Virus record (IMG/VR): IMGVR_UViG_3300044858_004443
Location: 1-52,184 of that record
From: a virus
Length of the DNA: 52,184 nucleotides
Reading direction: 5' to 3' (one strand)
Below are positions 25,901 to 32,923 of the stretch, piece after piece. The notes beneath the pieces were generated by a model, which saw only the letters and a list, made by a program, of their open reading frames with translations, was not told the origin of the DNA and did no database searches. The position numbers were made by a program, and so were the translations under genes. How positions within the stretch are numbered: position 1 is the first letter of the stretch; the number at the start of each line of letters is the position of its first letter.

Positions 25901-26996
25901 TGACCAATCTATAACTCAAGTGATAGATGAAATAAGTTTGGCTGATTTTGGCAGACTTTATTTTGATGAATTTAATAAGGCAAGATATGAGCATTTTAAT
26001 AGATTTTTTGAGTCCTCAATTGCTCAGCATGCAAATGTTCAATATACATTATCTGATTCTTCAAATATACTTGATGCAAGTTATAATGTTCAATTACAAA
26101 CAAATAAAGTTACAGTAAAGACACAAGGTGTTACAAATAACATAATTAGTAAACAAGGTCTGTGGAGAGCTGAAGATCCAACAAGCCTCGCTGTTGTAAG
26201 TTTGACAAGCTCAATGAGCAATTCTGATTTAAGCATGAATGTTACTTCAACGAATGATCCATTTTTTCCAAAAACTGGTTACATTATGATTGATAATGAA
26301 ATTGTTAAATATGGTAACACAACAAGCAATTCTTTTCTCTCACTAGAAAGAGCACAATTTGATACAGTTGCGGCTTCACATAATACAAATACAATTGTTA
26401 GAGAAGTAAAGGTTTATGATAGATTAAACTTTGATAAATCACCGGCTTATATGATTGAACAGCCATTGATTACAAATATAACCACCGTAAAGCCGGCGAG
26501 GTTGGAGTTAGTTAAATACAATCCAAGCCCATATGGTGCCGTATTAATTATCGCAGCGTCAAATAATAATGTTGCTGGAGATATCATTTATCTAGAAGGT
26601 GAAAATCCGTTGAATGGGGAAAAGCATTTTACTTCCATTGCAGGAATACCAGTGATAATAACAGATAATAAAGGTGATGTTAAAGAGCAAAAAGTTACAT
26701 TAGATGATAATATAAGAAGGTATGGTCTTAAGGAAATAATTATAGAAAATCAATTTATAACCAATTTAGATCATGCTACACGGCTTGCTAATTTTATAAT
26801 AAATAAAATGAGTGACCCCGTTCCTATTCTTAATTTAAATATATTAACAATTCCAAAACTTCAATTAGGTGATAGAATAAGAATATCAACTATGGATTCT
26901 TTTGATATAATTAATGGTGACTATTGGCTGATAAGTTCTGAGTTTTCATATGATAAGAGCTTGTCTCAATCTGTTGTTTTGAGAAAGGTAATCTAA
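22980..26996 (+). CDS. Tail hub/minor tail protein with PA14-like and LamG-like domains
   Basis: The 1338-residue protein has a hub-like N-terminal part (VDITDYIINFNVSKVRDVHE, later YVPFGTFYIDEWQATSS) and a hub-like C-terminus (LNILTIPKLQLGDRIRISTM, DYWLISSEFSYDKSL) typical of actinophage minor tail proteins. Between them, at nt ~24740-25080, is a PA14-like beta-barrel (FFNGVFDGYYIPSNTGNQRL, then GGIRVYLNDVKIIDEW). It is followed at nt ~25300-25830 by a LamG/concanavalin-like jelly roll (YTGDFTIEIYAKM, SLITATYSDNTLKYFINGDL, KDITIGGRGAS). PA14 and LamG folds bind glycans, so this is a strong candidate for host-surface recognition. Domain calls are by pattern. Confidence 0.75.
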   Translation: MLTKGRYDVDISSSFNNAISSISQRVKPLILIDWLDSRHINKSGNTEIASSNYTNSAKTNQNIIDNAAGLLASGRSLSDKEILFNKSRNRDFYFIPNESVNGIERQSFTWAVCDAKDTNGNVITANGQWHCMPTTKDEHYEFGYESSVKSTANTHATLNGYELQSPVVLTYVFEERKVNLIKIITSEYNGQICAYNIKAYHNTNTIVYNQDGEIPIDSYYFNHYLESITNDNINKILLTVYTTKNPNDYVRVNEVAPMYRVDITDYIINFNVSKVRDVHETSLPIAGGGSNTASLTLDNANKDFNLFNSASLYGKYMKKDLRCFVYAGWERESYDSDQIITSLSSNITAVSNTINVFNINDFPSGGSGDDYVITINPGNINQEKVLARKGSGNSFSAIARGIGDTKARSHNTGASVVYDIFEYVPFGTFYIDEWQATSSSMTVSANLTGWSKFGQDKVITKGFLLQETTVAEAVEHLLLMTNFPRKDIDYLINPDKFYLKNNSVMHLNFNEKNVDRSNNARTASSSLRARLYAVPEGGNARDIRLDVLDKYLSTYEKALDIRTSVAPSKVTASKEISDQSGESKAVNWVSGQFIANDGSTVDSFFNGVFDGYYIPSNTGNQRLIAGINKGGIRVYLNDVKIIDEWRFVDSGTNTPESFSSDLYDLTAGKVYSLRIEFFAEHKIQNEPFKIFLKKEYDSYLDWVYSHECYTMVANDSYGNRTSDSYLTFSANSWTPTANVNVIERSGRQNNGILLANVKISEQSGIVSDLDSRSVLLESNAYIRIPYHQSFDIFNSNSISYTGDFTIEIYAKMHNGAFSANGEYISCFNNSSPSNGFEFYSNSSSNGFKMVTSNGVQTVSSNIALSNNSFSLITATYSDNTLKYFINGDLKNTVTTTGTLVPFSNKDITIGGRGASFTAETEIDFAIENAPITIRSFYIDEFAISNIKFDDEMVKDSYVQTQMQPIQVMPFIYGNDQSITQVIDEISLADFGRLYFDEFNKARYEHFNRFFESSIAQHANVQYTLSDSSNILDASYNVQLQTNKVTVKTQGVTNNIISKQGLWRAEDPTSLAVVSLTSSMSNSDLSMNVTSTNDPFFPKTGYIMIDNEIVKYGNTTSNSFLSLERAQFDTVAASHNTNTIVREVKVYDRLNFDKSPAYMIEQPLITNITTVKPARLELVKYNPSPYGAVLIIAASNNNVAGDIIYLEGENPLNGEKHFTSIAGIPVIITDNKGDVKEQKVTLDDNIRRYGLKEIIIENQFITNLDHATRLANFIINKMSDPVPILNLNILTIPKLQLGDRIRISTMDSFDIINGDYWLISSEFSYDKSLSQSVVLRKVI

Positions 26997-28129
26997 TGCG
27001 TAGAAGATCGAGCAGCGCTATATCAGAAAACTCAATAGTCTTTTTTGAAGGTGGTCACGATCATGATGGTGTTTCATCCTCGCTTATAGATACAGAACAA
27101 TATTCTATTTATGATTTTACGGTTGGCAAAACAGGTTCCAATGCTAGACAATTAAGGCAACAAAGAAATTTTGATAATTTAAAAACAGTAGTATCTAATA
27201 TAGTAATAAACGATGTGCTTGGTCCGTCTGGGGTTAGATTATTACCAAACTCTGTTCAATCTGTTCATATTGCAGCCGGGTCTGTTACTGCAAATGAATT
27301 GTCAGCAAATGTTGCTCTTATAAACAATATTATTAGAAGTAGCAATTTTGATGGCACAATTGCCGCTAATGGTGTTATAACAGCTGATGGCACTGCTGGC
27401 TGGGCAATCACTTGGTCTGGAGATGCTGTGTTTGATAGCACTGCAATCAGGGGTTCAATTCAAGCCGACAGTCTTTATATTAATAATTTAAACTATTGGA
27501 CATCTAATGGCACATTCTCAGTTGGCGCTGAAAACAACATTTTATTCTATAATGGTAATTCACTATCCCTTACTGGAACTGTTTTTGCTACAAGTGGTCA
27601 AATTGCTGGCTGGGAAATCAATGGTGATAATCTAAGAACTGGCGGTAGTTTTGCTGGGGCGATGGAGCTTGGTGAGTTTAATACCGCCCTGTATAATTCC
27701 GCTGGCATGGCTGGAGTTCTTATTGAAGGTCCGTATGATGCAAATGCTCAATATGCTTATGACAGCTATATGATCAATACTGAATTAGGAATGATCCTTA
27801 AAGACGGATTAGCAAACAACGCAGTTGTGCGCTCAACCATTATAAAAAGTTATGGGGTTCAATATTCTTATGGGTCTGAGTACTTTGAATTTTATTGGGA
27901 TCAAGCAAACACACAGCTTTACGCAGTTATTAATGGCGATTATTATTGCATATCTAACTGTGCTGACACCCCACCAGCTCCAGAGCCAGAACCGCCAGCA
28001 GTGGTCGTTGGAGTCGTTGTAGTAGGTACAGTAGTTGTTGGTGCAGAGCCACCGCCACCAGGACCAGTCTGTGATCCCGTCTGTCCTCCAGGTTTTACTT
28101 GCATTGCGGATAATATCTGTATTGGTTAA
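26996..28129 (+). CDS. Tail fibre/tip protein with Cys-rich C-terminus
   Basis: TAATG joins it to the hub gene. The N-terminal half contains GGHDHDGVSSSLID and SVQSVHIAAGSVTANELSAN, common in central fibre or tip proteins downstream of hub genes. Beta-rich repeats follow, including paired GWAITWSGD and GWEINGDN blocks. The C-terminus is unusual: a Pro/Glu run, a Val/Gly run (VVVGVVVVGTVVVGAEPPPP), then CDPVCPPGFTCIADNICIG, four cysteines in an EGF- or knottin-like spacing. That end may be a disulfide-stabilised tip exposed outside the host cell. Confidence 0.65.
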   Translation: MRRRSSSAISENSIVFFEGGHDHDGVSSSLIDTEQYSIYDFTVGKTGSNARQLRQQRNFDNLKTVVSNIVINDVLGPSGVRLLPNSVQSVHIAAGSVTANELSANVALINNIIRSSNFDGTIAANGVITADGTAGWAITWSGDAVFDSTAIRGSIQADSLYINNLNYWTSNGTFSVGAENNILFYNGNSLSLTGTVFATSGQIAGWEINGDNLRTGGSFAGAMELGEFNTALYNSAGMAGVLIEGPYDANAQYAYDSYMINTELGMILKDGLANNAVVRSTIIKSYGVQYSYGSEYFEFYWDQANTQLYAVINGDYYCISNCADTPPAPEPEPPAVVVGVVVVGTVVVGAEPPPPGPVCDPVCPPGFTCIADNICIG

Positions 28130-28136
28130 ATGGTTG

Positions 28137-28145
28137 TGTTATAAT
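28137..28145 (+). promoter_or_regulatory. Extended -10 promoter TGTTATAAT
   Basis: TG-T-TATAAT stands 20 nt before GTG 28166. AAGGAGA lies between, giving a leader of about 14 nt. It would drive the short proteins and oxygenase that follow the fibre gene. Confidence 0.5.
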
Positions 28146-28165
28146 TATTAAAAAAGGAGATTGTC

Positions 28166-28366
28166 GTGGCAATTAGAAGATTTATTTTTATTGTAGAAGG
28201 AGATGCTTTTATGCAATTACAATTTGATGACGAATCACAAGGGCAAAAGTCACAGGGGTGGGCTGCAGGATTATTAAGTTCGCCAACAGTTATTGAGGTA
28301 ACAAATCAGCCAGAAGTTGTTCCTGGGTGGACTTGGGATGGGGTCCAATTTAGTCAACCCCAATGA
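28166..28366 (+). CDS. Small protein of unknown function
   Basis: GTG 28166 is supported by AAGGAGA 5 nt upstream and a -10 box. The 66-residue product (MAIRRFIFIVEGDAFMQLQF, later AAGLLSSPTVIEVTNQPE, ending PGWTWDGVQFSQPQ) resembles the short beta-rich proteins that end phage fibre clusters, where WxWDGxxF-type endings are common. It may be a fibre-associated or chaperone-like protein. No motif proves a function. The stop overlaps the next ATG as ATGA. Confidence 0.6.
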   Translation: MAIRRFIFIVEGDAFMQLQFDDESQGQKSQGWAAGLLSSPTVIEVTNQPEVVPGWTWDGVQFSQPQ

Positions 28367-28590
28367 AAAGTGCTTGGCAGGAGTTTAAAGAAAAGGTAGG
28401 GGATGCTAAACCGTGGCATTTGCTTAATCAATCAAATTATGCTGAAGATTCTGTTTCATCATATAGATATGAAATATGTAGCTCTTGTGATGAATTGATT
28501 AATCTTACTAAGCAATGTAAAAAGTGTGGTTGTGTAATGACCATGAAAACAAAATTGCAGGTTGCTTCATGCCCTCTGGGAAAATGGTAA
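28363..28590 (+). CDS. Small zinc-ribbon protein
   Basis: The 75-residue protein carries a zinc-ribbon pattern: ICSSCDEL and QCKKCGCVM give two Cys pairs, with a further Cys in VASCPLGKW. Similar small ribbons are encoded beside 2OG-Fe(II) oxygenase genes in aquatic tailed phages, as here. The stop overlaps the oxygenase start (ATGGTAA), suggesting coupled synthesis. It may bind nucleic acid or act with the oxygenase; the role is not known. Confidence 0.65.
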   Translation: MKSAWQEFKEKVGDAKPWHLLNQSNYAEDSVSSYRYEICSSCDELINLTKQCKKCGCVMTMKTKLQVASCPLGKW

Positions 28591-29183
28591 ATCCAATTCA
28601 TCTTGCACCTGGCATCTCCGTATATCAGATGCCAATGGGAAAAGTTAATGAGTGGTGCGAAATTTTTAAAACACATGGTGAGCCATTTTTGGGATATGGA
28701 AGAGTTGTCCATAATGACGGTGGGGATTATCATTCAGTAGTAAATTTAGACCATAGAAGGTGTAAACTTTTTTCAACGAGTAGTTTTTCTGAATGTCATG
28801 ATGATGATCCAATAAAAAAATTGTCTGCTGAAGTTGAAAATGCAGTTTGGGAAAATATTCAATTATTTTCAAGGCATTACAATGTTAGTAAGGTTGCCAA
28901 AAATCATGATATTATCTTTTTAAGATATGAGGCTGGGGATTTTTTTAAAGATCACAATGATGATTCTGCATCTCATCCAAGAACTGTTTCTGCTACTGCA
29001 TATTTTAATGATGATTATGATGGCGGGGAGATATGCTTTAGATATTTTGATATCAAATATAAGCCAAAAAAAGGGGATTGCATAATCTTCTCGTCGGCAT
29101 TTCCATATATGCATAGAGTTGAGCCAGTAACAAATGGAGTCAGATATGCAGCTGTAAATTGGTACAAGTATGTTCTCCAGTAA
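28584..29183 (+). CDS. 2-oxoglutarate/Fe(II)-dependent oxygenase (prolyl-4-hydroxylase-like)
   Basis: ATG 28584 is chosen over the in-frame ATG at 28524 because it overlaps the upstream stop as ATGGTAA. The 199-residue protein carries the iron-binding facial triad: H124 and D126 in FKDHNDD, and H177 in MHRVEPVTNGVRYAA, with R187 or so positioned to bind 2-oxoglutarate. YFNDDYDGGEICF is typical of the P4H-like group. Such enzymes hydroxylate proteins, and in phages are often placed among tail genes; the substrate here is unknown. A role in base modification cannot be excluded given the glycosyltransferases further right. Confidence 0.82.
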   Translation: MVNPIHLAPGISVYQMPMGKVNEWCEIFKTHGEPFLGYGRVVHNDGGDYHSVVNLDHRRCKLFSTSSFSECHDDDPIKKLSAEVENAVWENIQLFSRHYNVSKVAKNHDIIFLRYEAGDFFKDHNDDSASHPRTVSATAYFNDDYDGGEICFRYFDIKYKPKKGDCIIFSSAFPYMHRVEPVTNGVRYAAVNWYKYVLQ

Positions 29184-29219
29184 AATTCTATTCCCATCGT
29201 ATATTTAGCGAAAATGATG

Positions 29220-29225
29220 TATAAT
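29220..29225 (+). promoter_or_regulatory. TATAAT box exactly 6 nt before ATG (leaderless)
   Basis: A consensus -10 box ends 6 nt before ATG 29232 in a 48-bp gap. No Shine-Dalgarno site and no -35 hexamer are visible. The predicted transcription start coincides with the start codon. Confidence 0.55.
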
Positions 29226-29231
29226 AGATAA

Positions 29232-29894
29232 ATGGCATACGAGAACTATATATTTGTTTCATGGACAGACGGAACGCCGATATCTTCAGACCGCTTAGCG
29301 CAGATGTCTATGAACATGGAACAAATTAGAGATGCCAATGATGCTAAGCCACAAGGTGTTCTAGAATTTATTGAAACAACTTCTGGAAATGTAGTTGCTA
29401 ATGTTGGTAGTTCTGATACTCAAATTTTAGCCCTGACCAATCCAGGTGGTGGTTCAGACCAAAGAGTTACTATTGATCAAAATAGATTTTATAAAATCAC
29501 ATGTGTATTTCCTGGCTTCACTGTGCAAGGCAAAGGAGCTGAAGATGCAATCCTTAAACTTAAAGTGTACAATGCGGTGTCTGCCGGCTACGGCTCGTCA
29601 GCTCCGCTGATGGTATGGAACTTTGCAATACCACCTTATGACTTTTATAATACAGCAGCAAATGCAAACACTGTTACATCTTCTATGAAGGCAAGTGATA
29701 CTGTAACTGTTGGTGCAGGAACATATTCTGTGTATTTAGAGAGTGGTGGTGGATTAACGGCAAACTCATTCTCTGCTGCCGTAGCAAGAGTCGGCGGCAC
29801 ATCGGGATTGACAAATGCTCCCACAATTTCAGTTAACCCCAGCGCTACAGAAAGATTGCAGCTAATAGTGGAAGATGTTGGTGCAAGTGTCTGA
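29232..29894 (+). CDS. Minor virion/tail protein
   Basis: The 220-residue product starts with SWTDGTPISSDRLAQMSMNM, a helix found at the start of many actinophage minor tail proteins, and continues as a beta-rich domain (RFYKITCVFPGFTVQGKGAE, then DAILKLKVYN, then TYSVYLESGGGL). It is the last structural-looking gene before the replication block, and it has its own leaderless-type promoter. It may decorate the tail or form a short fibre. Confidence 0.6.
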   Translation: MAYENYIFVSWTDGTPISSDRLAQMSMNMEQIRDANDAKPQGVLEFIETTSGNVVANVGSSDTQILALTNPGGGSDQRVTIDQNRFYKITCVFPGFTVQGKGAEDAILKLKVYNAVSAGYGSSAPLMVWNFAIPPYDFYNTAANANTVTSSMKASDTVTVGAGTYSVYLESGGGLTANSFSAAVARVGGTSGLTNAPTISVNPSATERLQLIVEDVGASV

Positions 29895-30342
29895 TGATGT
29901 TCTTTTAGCTTCAAGAAGAAAAGATATAGAATGGACAGCTAAAACTGTTCATGGTGAAAACAACCCTAACTATGGTGGTGGAAAATATATAGATGATAAA
30001 GGGTATGTTAGGATATTAAATCCAGAACACAAGTATAATATTAAAGGCTATGTGTATGAGCATCGTCTTGTGTTTGAAACATATTTAAGTAGATATCTTG
30101 AGCCGTGGGAGACAGTTCATCATATAAATGAAATTAAAACTGATAATCGTGTGGAAAATTTATATCTGTGTACAGTTTCTGAACACAGCGCTATTCATAG
30201 AGAGGGAAGAAAGCCATCTGAGCAACATAGAGCAAAAATGAGGCAAACGATGCGTCGTAAAAATGATGAAAAAAGAGAGAAGTCTAAAATAAATCCAAAG
30301 AATGTTTCGGCTAATCCGGAGTCGCCAGAAAATAGTGTATAA
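29875..30342 (+). CDS. HNH endonuclease (homing-type)
   Basis: The protein contains KYIDDKGYVRI, then YVYEHRLVFETYL, then VHHINEIKTDNRVENLYLC and SEHSAIHR, the full HNH zinc-nuclease signature with catalytic His in VHHIN and Asn in DNRVENL. The C-terminus is strongly basic (RRKNDEKREKSKINPK). ATG 29875 overlaps the upstream gene by 20 nt; GTG 29887 is an alternative start. Free-standing HNH genes are usually mobile and cut cognate phage genomes, but some take part in packaging. It sits exactly at the structural/replication boundary, a common place for homing genes. Confidence 0.85.
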   Translation: MLVQVSDDVLLASRRKDIEWTAKTVHGENNPNYGGGKYIDDKGYVRILNPEHKYNIKGYVYEHRLVFETYLSRYLEPWETVHHINEIKTDNRVENLYLCTVSEHSAIHREGRKPSEQHRAKMRQTMRRKNDEKREKSKINPKNVSANPESPENSV

Positions 30343-30343
30343 T
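30338..30343 (+). promoter_or_regulatory. TATAAT box 7 nt before ATG (leaderless)
   Basis: A consensus -10 overlaps the end of the HNH gene and stands 7 nt before ATG 30351. There is no ribosome site for that ATG, so transcription probably starts at the start codon and opens the replication region. Confidence 0.5.
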
Positions 30344-30350
30344 TGACCTT

Positions 30351-31517
30351 ATGAAAATTTGCGAAGCTAAGGGCTGCAATCAAGAATTTGAGCCCAAATC
30401 TGCCAATCATAAATACGCTGATAAAGATTGCCGAAAGTCAATTGACATTGGTGGTCTTTGTAAGTTCCGAAGAGAGAAAGGATTATTTGAAGTGCCGGTA
30501 GATCCAGTATCTGGCAAAAAGCCAGAATCAGAGGCGGAGGTAAAAGTCGCCTACACTAGATTGTTGCAAGAATACAATAAGTTAAAGAGTAAAAGTGATG
30601 ATTTAGTTTCTGCTGTATATCAAGCAGTTAGGGAAGACATCGCATCAACAAAAAGCAAGCCTGTCCCTAAGCCAAAGGTGGATAGAAGAAAAGGTGCAGA
30701 AGAGGTCGCAGTTGCTATACTGTCAGACTGGCAGTTATCAAAAGTGACTCCCGACTATAACTCAAGTGTATGCGAAGAGAGAATTTATAAATACGCAGAG
30801 AAGGTTATTAATTTAACTAACATACAAAGAAAAGACCATCCAGTAAGGGAGGTTAGAATATGGGCTCTTGGTGACATAATTGAGGGTGAGCTTATTTTCC
30901 CCGGTCAGTCTTTCTTGGTAGATGGCGGATTGTATCGTCAAATTACTGTTGATGGTCCAAGAATTATGAAAAATTTTATTAACATGATGCTTGAGAACTT
31001 TGAAAAAGTAACTTTTGTTGGTGTTATTGGTAATCATGGCTCCATAGGTGGCAGGGCAAGAAGAGATCATGATCCAGAAACCAATGGTGATAGAATGCTT
31101 TATCGTATAACTCAGCTAATGTTTGAAAAAGAACCAAGAGTCAAGTTTGTTATCCCAGATGGCAGAGGTGAACGCCATTGGTATGCTGTGGATAAAATTG
31201 GTCAATACAAAGCAATGCTTTGTCATGGAGACCAGTTTGGAAGTCTTTCATCCTTCTATGCTTTCCAAAAGAAAGCTTATGGATGGAAGATTGGAGCTAT
31301 AGGAGAAGATTTTGATGATATCTTTATCGGTCACTTCCATACTCCGACAAAGATGACCTTCAATACAGTTCAGTTAAGAATAGCAGGCAGTCCGGAATCT
31401 GTTAATACATATGCTGCCGAAACATTAGCTGCTGCTGGAAGACCATCGCAATCATTAATATTCGTACATCCCGAGAAAGGTATAGTAACAGCAGAATATA
31501 ACTGCTGGTTAGATTAA
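30351..31517 (+). CDS. Metallophosphoesterase with N-terminal Cys motif
   Basis: The 388-residue protein has the calcineurin-like set of metal motifs: LSDWQ (D126), GDIIEGE, GNHGSIGG, CHGDQFG and GHFHTP. The first motif has Gln in place of the usual His. The N-terminal ~45 residues carry CEAKGC and a further Cys, suggesting a small zinc finger. Members act on DNA ends (SbcD/Mre11), RNA or nucleotides. No SbcC partner is present here, so the substrate is open. As first gene of the replication block, a DNA-processing role is likely. Confidence 0.82.
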   Translation: MKICEAKGCNQEFEPKSANHKYADKDCRKSIDIGGLCKFRREKGLFEVPVDPVSGKKPESEAEVKVAYTRLLQEYNKLKSKSDDLVSAVYQAVREDIASTKSKPVPKPKVDRRKGAEEVAVAILSDWQLSKVTPDYNSSVCEERIYKYAEKVINLTNIQRKDHPVREVRIWALGDIIEGELIFPGQSFLVDGGLYRQITVDGPRIMKNFINMMLENFEKVTFVGVIGNHGSIGGRARRDHDPETNGDRMLYRITQLMFEKEPRVKFVIPDGRGERHWYAVDKIGQYKAMLCHGDQFGSLSSFYAFQKKAYGWKIGAIGEDFDDIFIGHFHTPTKMTFNTVQLRIAGSPESVNTYAAETLAAAGRPSQSLIFVHPEKGIVTAEYNCWLD

Positions 31518-31765
31518 TGAAAAGTATCCATATTCCAGAGATAAAAAGTTATTATAAAAATAATGAATTGCTTTGCACACATTGTGCTGGCAAAATGATG
31601 ACCGGTGTTCAATATTATGCAATGAAAAGATCTTGGATAGATTTAACATGCATTATTTGTGCACGAGGTGTCGATGTTGAGGTTGGTGAATTAAATAGGA
31701 TTCTAACAGAATTTAATTTTAAACCAATAAAGGAAAGATATGTCGCTTCAGGACAAAATAATTAA
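31517..31765 (+). CDS. Small CxxC zinc-ribbon protein
   Basis: The 82-residue product has LLCTHCAGKM and TCIICARG, two CxxC pairs 24-27 residues apart, consistent with a zinc ribbon. It is coupled by TAATG to the phosphoesterase, and its last 26 nt overlap the next gene. It may be a DNA- or RNA-binding accessory; no catalytic motif is visible. Confidence 0.6.
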   Translation: MKSIHIPEIKSYYKNNELLCTHCAGKMMTGVQYYAMKRSWIDLTCIICARGVDVEVGELNRILTEFNFKPIKERYVASGQNN

Positions 31766-32174
31766 GAATAAATTTTACAAGTATTCTGACACAATTGTAA
31801 AAATTAAAAAAATTGTAAAGAATATGAATCAGATCTATGCTGTAGATCTTGGAAGTAAAAAAGAAGTTATTTTTCCTCATCAAAATTCAGAATTAATTTT
31901 GCACAGAATCTACACAATAGGAGAGGTCGCAAAGATAGTTGAGAAACGACCAGACACTATAAGGAAATATGAGAAACGCAATTTGATTCCAAGTGGAAAA
32001 AAATTTAGCGAAAATTGCGAAGGTTATAAAAATTGGCGCTATTATGAGAAGCAAGATGTGTACGACATGGTGGAATTCTTTAACGGAAGAACACCTGGGC
32101 GACCATCTACAAGCAAACCAGTAAGTGCTAAAGTTATAAGAATGTCACAAAAAATCAAACTAAAAAGGAGCTGA
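31740..32174 (+). CDS. MerR-type DNA-binding protein
   Basis: Residues ~57-112 form a winged helix of the MerR kind: YTIGEVAKIVEKRPDTIRKY is the recognition helix-turn-helix, followed by EKRNLIPSG and the wing region WRYYEKQDVYDMV. The N-terminal ~55 residues are a basic beta-rich domain not usual in MerR. The C-terminus is basic with TPGRPSTSKP. AAAGGAAAG precedes ATG 31740. It is a plausible phage transcription regulator for the replication or late genes; no effector-binding domain is seen. Confidence 0.7.
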   Translation: MSLQDKIIKNKFYKYSDTIVKIKKIVKNMNQIYAVDLGSKKEVIFPHQNSELILHRIYTIGEVAKIVEKRPDTIRKYEKRNLIPSGKKFSENCEGYKNWRYYEKQDVYDMVEFFNGRTPGRPSTSKPVSAKVIRMSQKIKLKRS

Positions 32175-32176
32175 TT

Positions 32177-32392
32177 ATGGCACAAGTAAATAAAATTAAT
32201 GAAGGTCAAGTCGAAATTTGGGCATCTGTTGGGATTACAAAAAATCTTGGCAATTATGAATCATTAAGACTAGATGCCGGTGCAAGGGTTGTTTGTAGCG
32301 GTATTGAAGATGAAAGTGCATGGAAGAAGTTATGGGATGTAGTTGATTCCCAGATTGAATCCAAACTTCAAGAGTTGGATGCGGAAAAGTGA
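32177..32392 (+). CDS. Small phage protein of unknown function
   Basis: The 71-residue product (QVEIWASVGITKNLGNYESL, then RLDAGARVV, ending with an acidic helix) has a good AAGGAG site. The pattern of an N-terminal beta hairpin and a C-terminal helix beginning ESAWKKLWDVVDSQI resembles small proteins encoded beside replication genes in many actinophages. Function is unknown. Its stop overlaps the WhiB start as GTGA. Confidence 0.55.
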   Translation: MAQVNKINEGQVEIWASVGITKNLGNYESLRLDAGARVVCSGIEDESAWKKLWDVVDSQIESKLQELDAEK

Positions 32393-32682
32393 TATCAAGC
32401 TGGAGAAAGAAAGCGCTGTGTCTAATTGATAAAAACAGCAAGTATTGGTTCTCATATAAGCGTGACGAGGTTGAATATGCTAAATCGGTTTGTCAATCTT
32501 GCACAGTTAGAAAAGAATGTATACTCCATATGTGGGAGACAGAATCTTTTTATGGCGTAAATGGGGGTCTTTCTGAATATGATGTTATGCAAGAAACATG
32601 GAAGCAGGTGAATAAGGCAGATGATACCAACTGGAAACGAACTGATCGAGTTCTTCAAAGACTCTTGCAAAAAGTATCATAA
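32389..32682 (+). CDS. whiB: WhiB-family iron-sulfur regulator
   Basis: Four cysteines (C11, C35, C38, C44) in the spacing ALC...VCQSCTVRKEC match the [4Fe-4S] ligands of WhiB proteins. GVNGGLSEYD corresponds to their GVWGG turn, with Asn replacing Trp. WhiB proteins are redox-linked transcription factors that bind the host primary sigma factor and are essentially limited to Actinobacteria and their phages, so this gene identifies the host phylum. Phage WhiB (for example TM4 WhiBTM4) can silence host whiB genes. GTG 32389 overlaps the upstream stop; the C-terminus overlaps the next gene by 62 nt. Confidence 0.88.
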   Translation: MISSWRKKALCLIDKNSKYWFSYKRDEVEYAKSVCQSCTVRKECILHMWETESFYGVNGGLSEYDVMQETWKQVNKADDTNWKRTDRVLQRLLQKVS

Positions 32683-32923
32683 ACTTTTTATACCAGATTC
32701 CCCTAGGCAGGAACAGGTAGCTGACGCATTAGCTTCTTTTTATAAGAAAGAAAATTTAGAAGGTGCAATAGAATATTTTGTAAAATCACGCCCAGGTCCA
32801 TTCTTGGTGTTTGATTTTGCTGTAGAATCTAGAGCATTCGTGGAAAGGGTTGAATTCGAGAAAAAGTCACAAGACAAATTTAAAGACATTGTACAGGAAA
32901 CTAAAAAAAGATTGGAATCTTAA
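32621..32923 (+). CDS. Hypothetical protein upstream of helicase (possible loader)
   Basis: The 100-residue helical protein (FFKDSCKKYHKLFIPDSPRQ, then AIEYFVKSRPGPFLVFDFAV, then EFEKKSQDKFKDIVQETKKR) sits directly before the DnaB-type helicase and shares a TAATG junction with it. Phage helicase loaders are small helical proteins in this place, but no loader signature is visible, so the role is only a suggestion from context. Confidence 0.5.
   Translation: MIPTGNELIEFFKDSCKKYHKLFIPDSPRQEQVADALASFYKKENLEGAIEYFVKSRPGPFLVFDFAVESRAFVERVEFEKKSQDKFKDIVQETKKRLES

Noticed and set aside
28524-28583. Longer start for the 2OG oxygenase
   Set aside because: The extra 20 residues are out-of-frame translation of the zinc-ribbon gene; the family N-terminus fits the start at 28584.
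31740-32174. Immunity repressor of a temperate phage
   Set aside because: The HTH is MerR-like, and no integrase, attachment site or divergent promoter switch was found.
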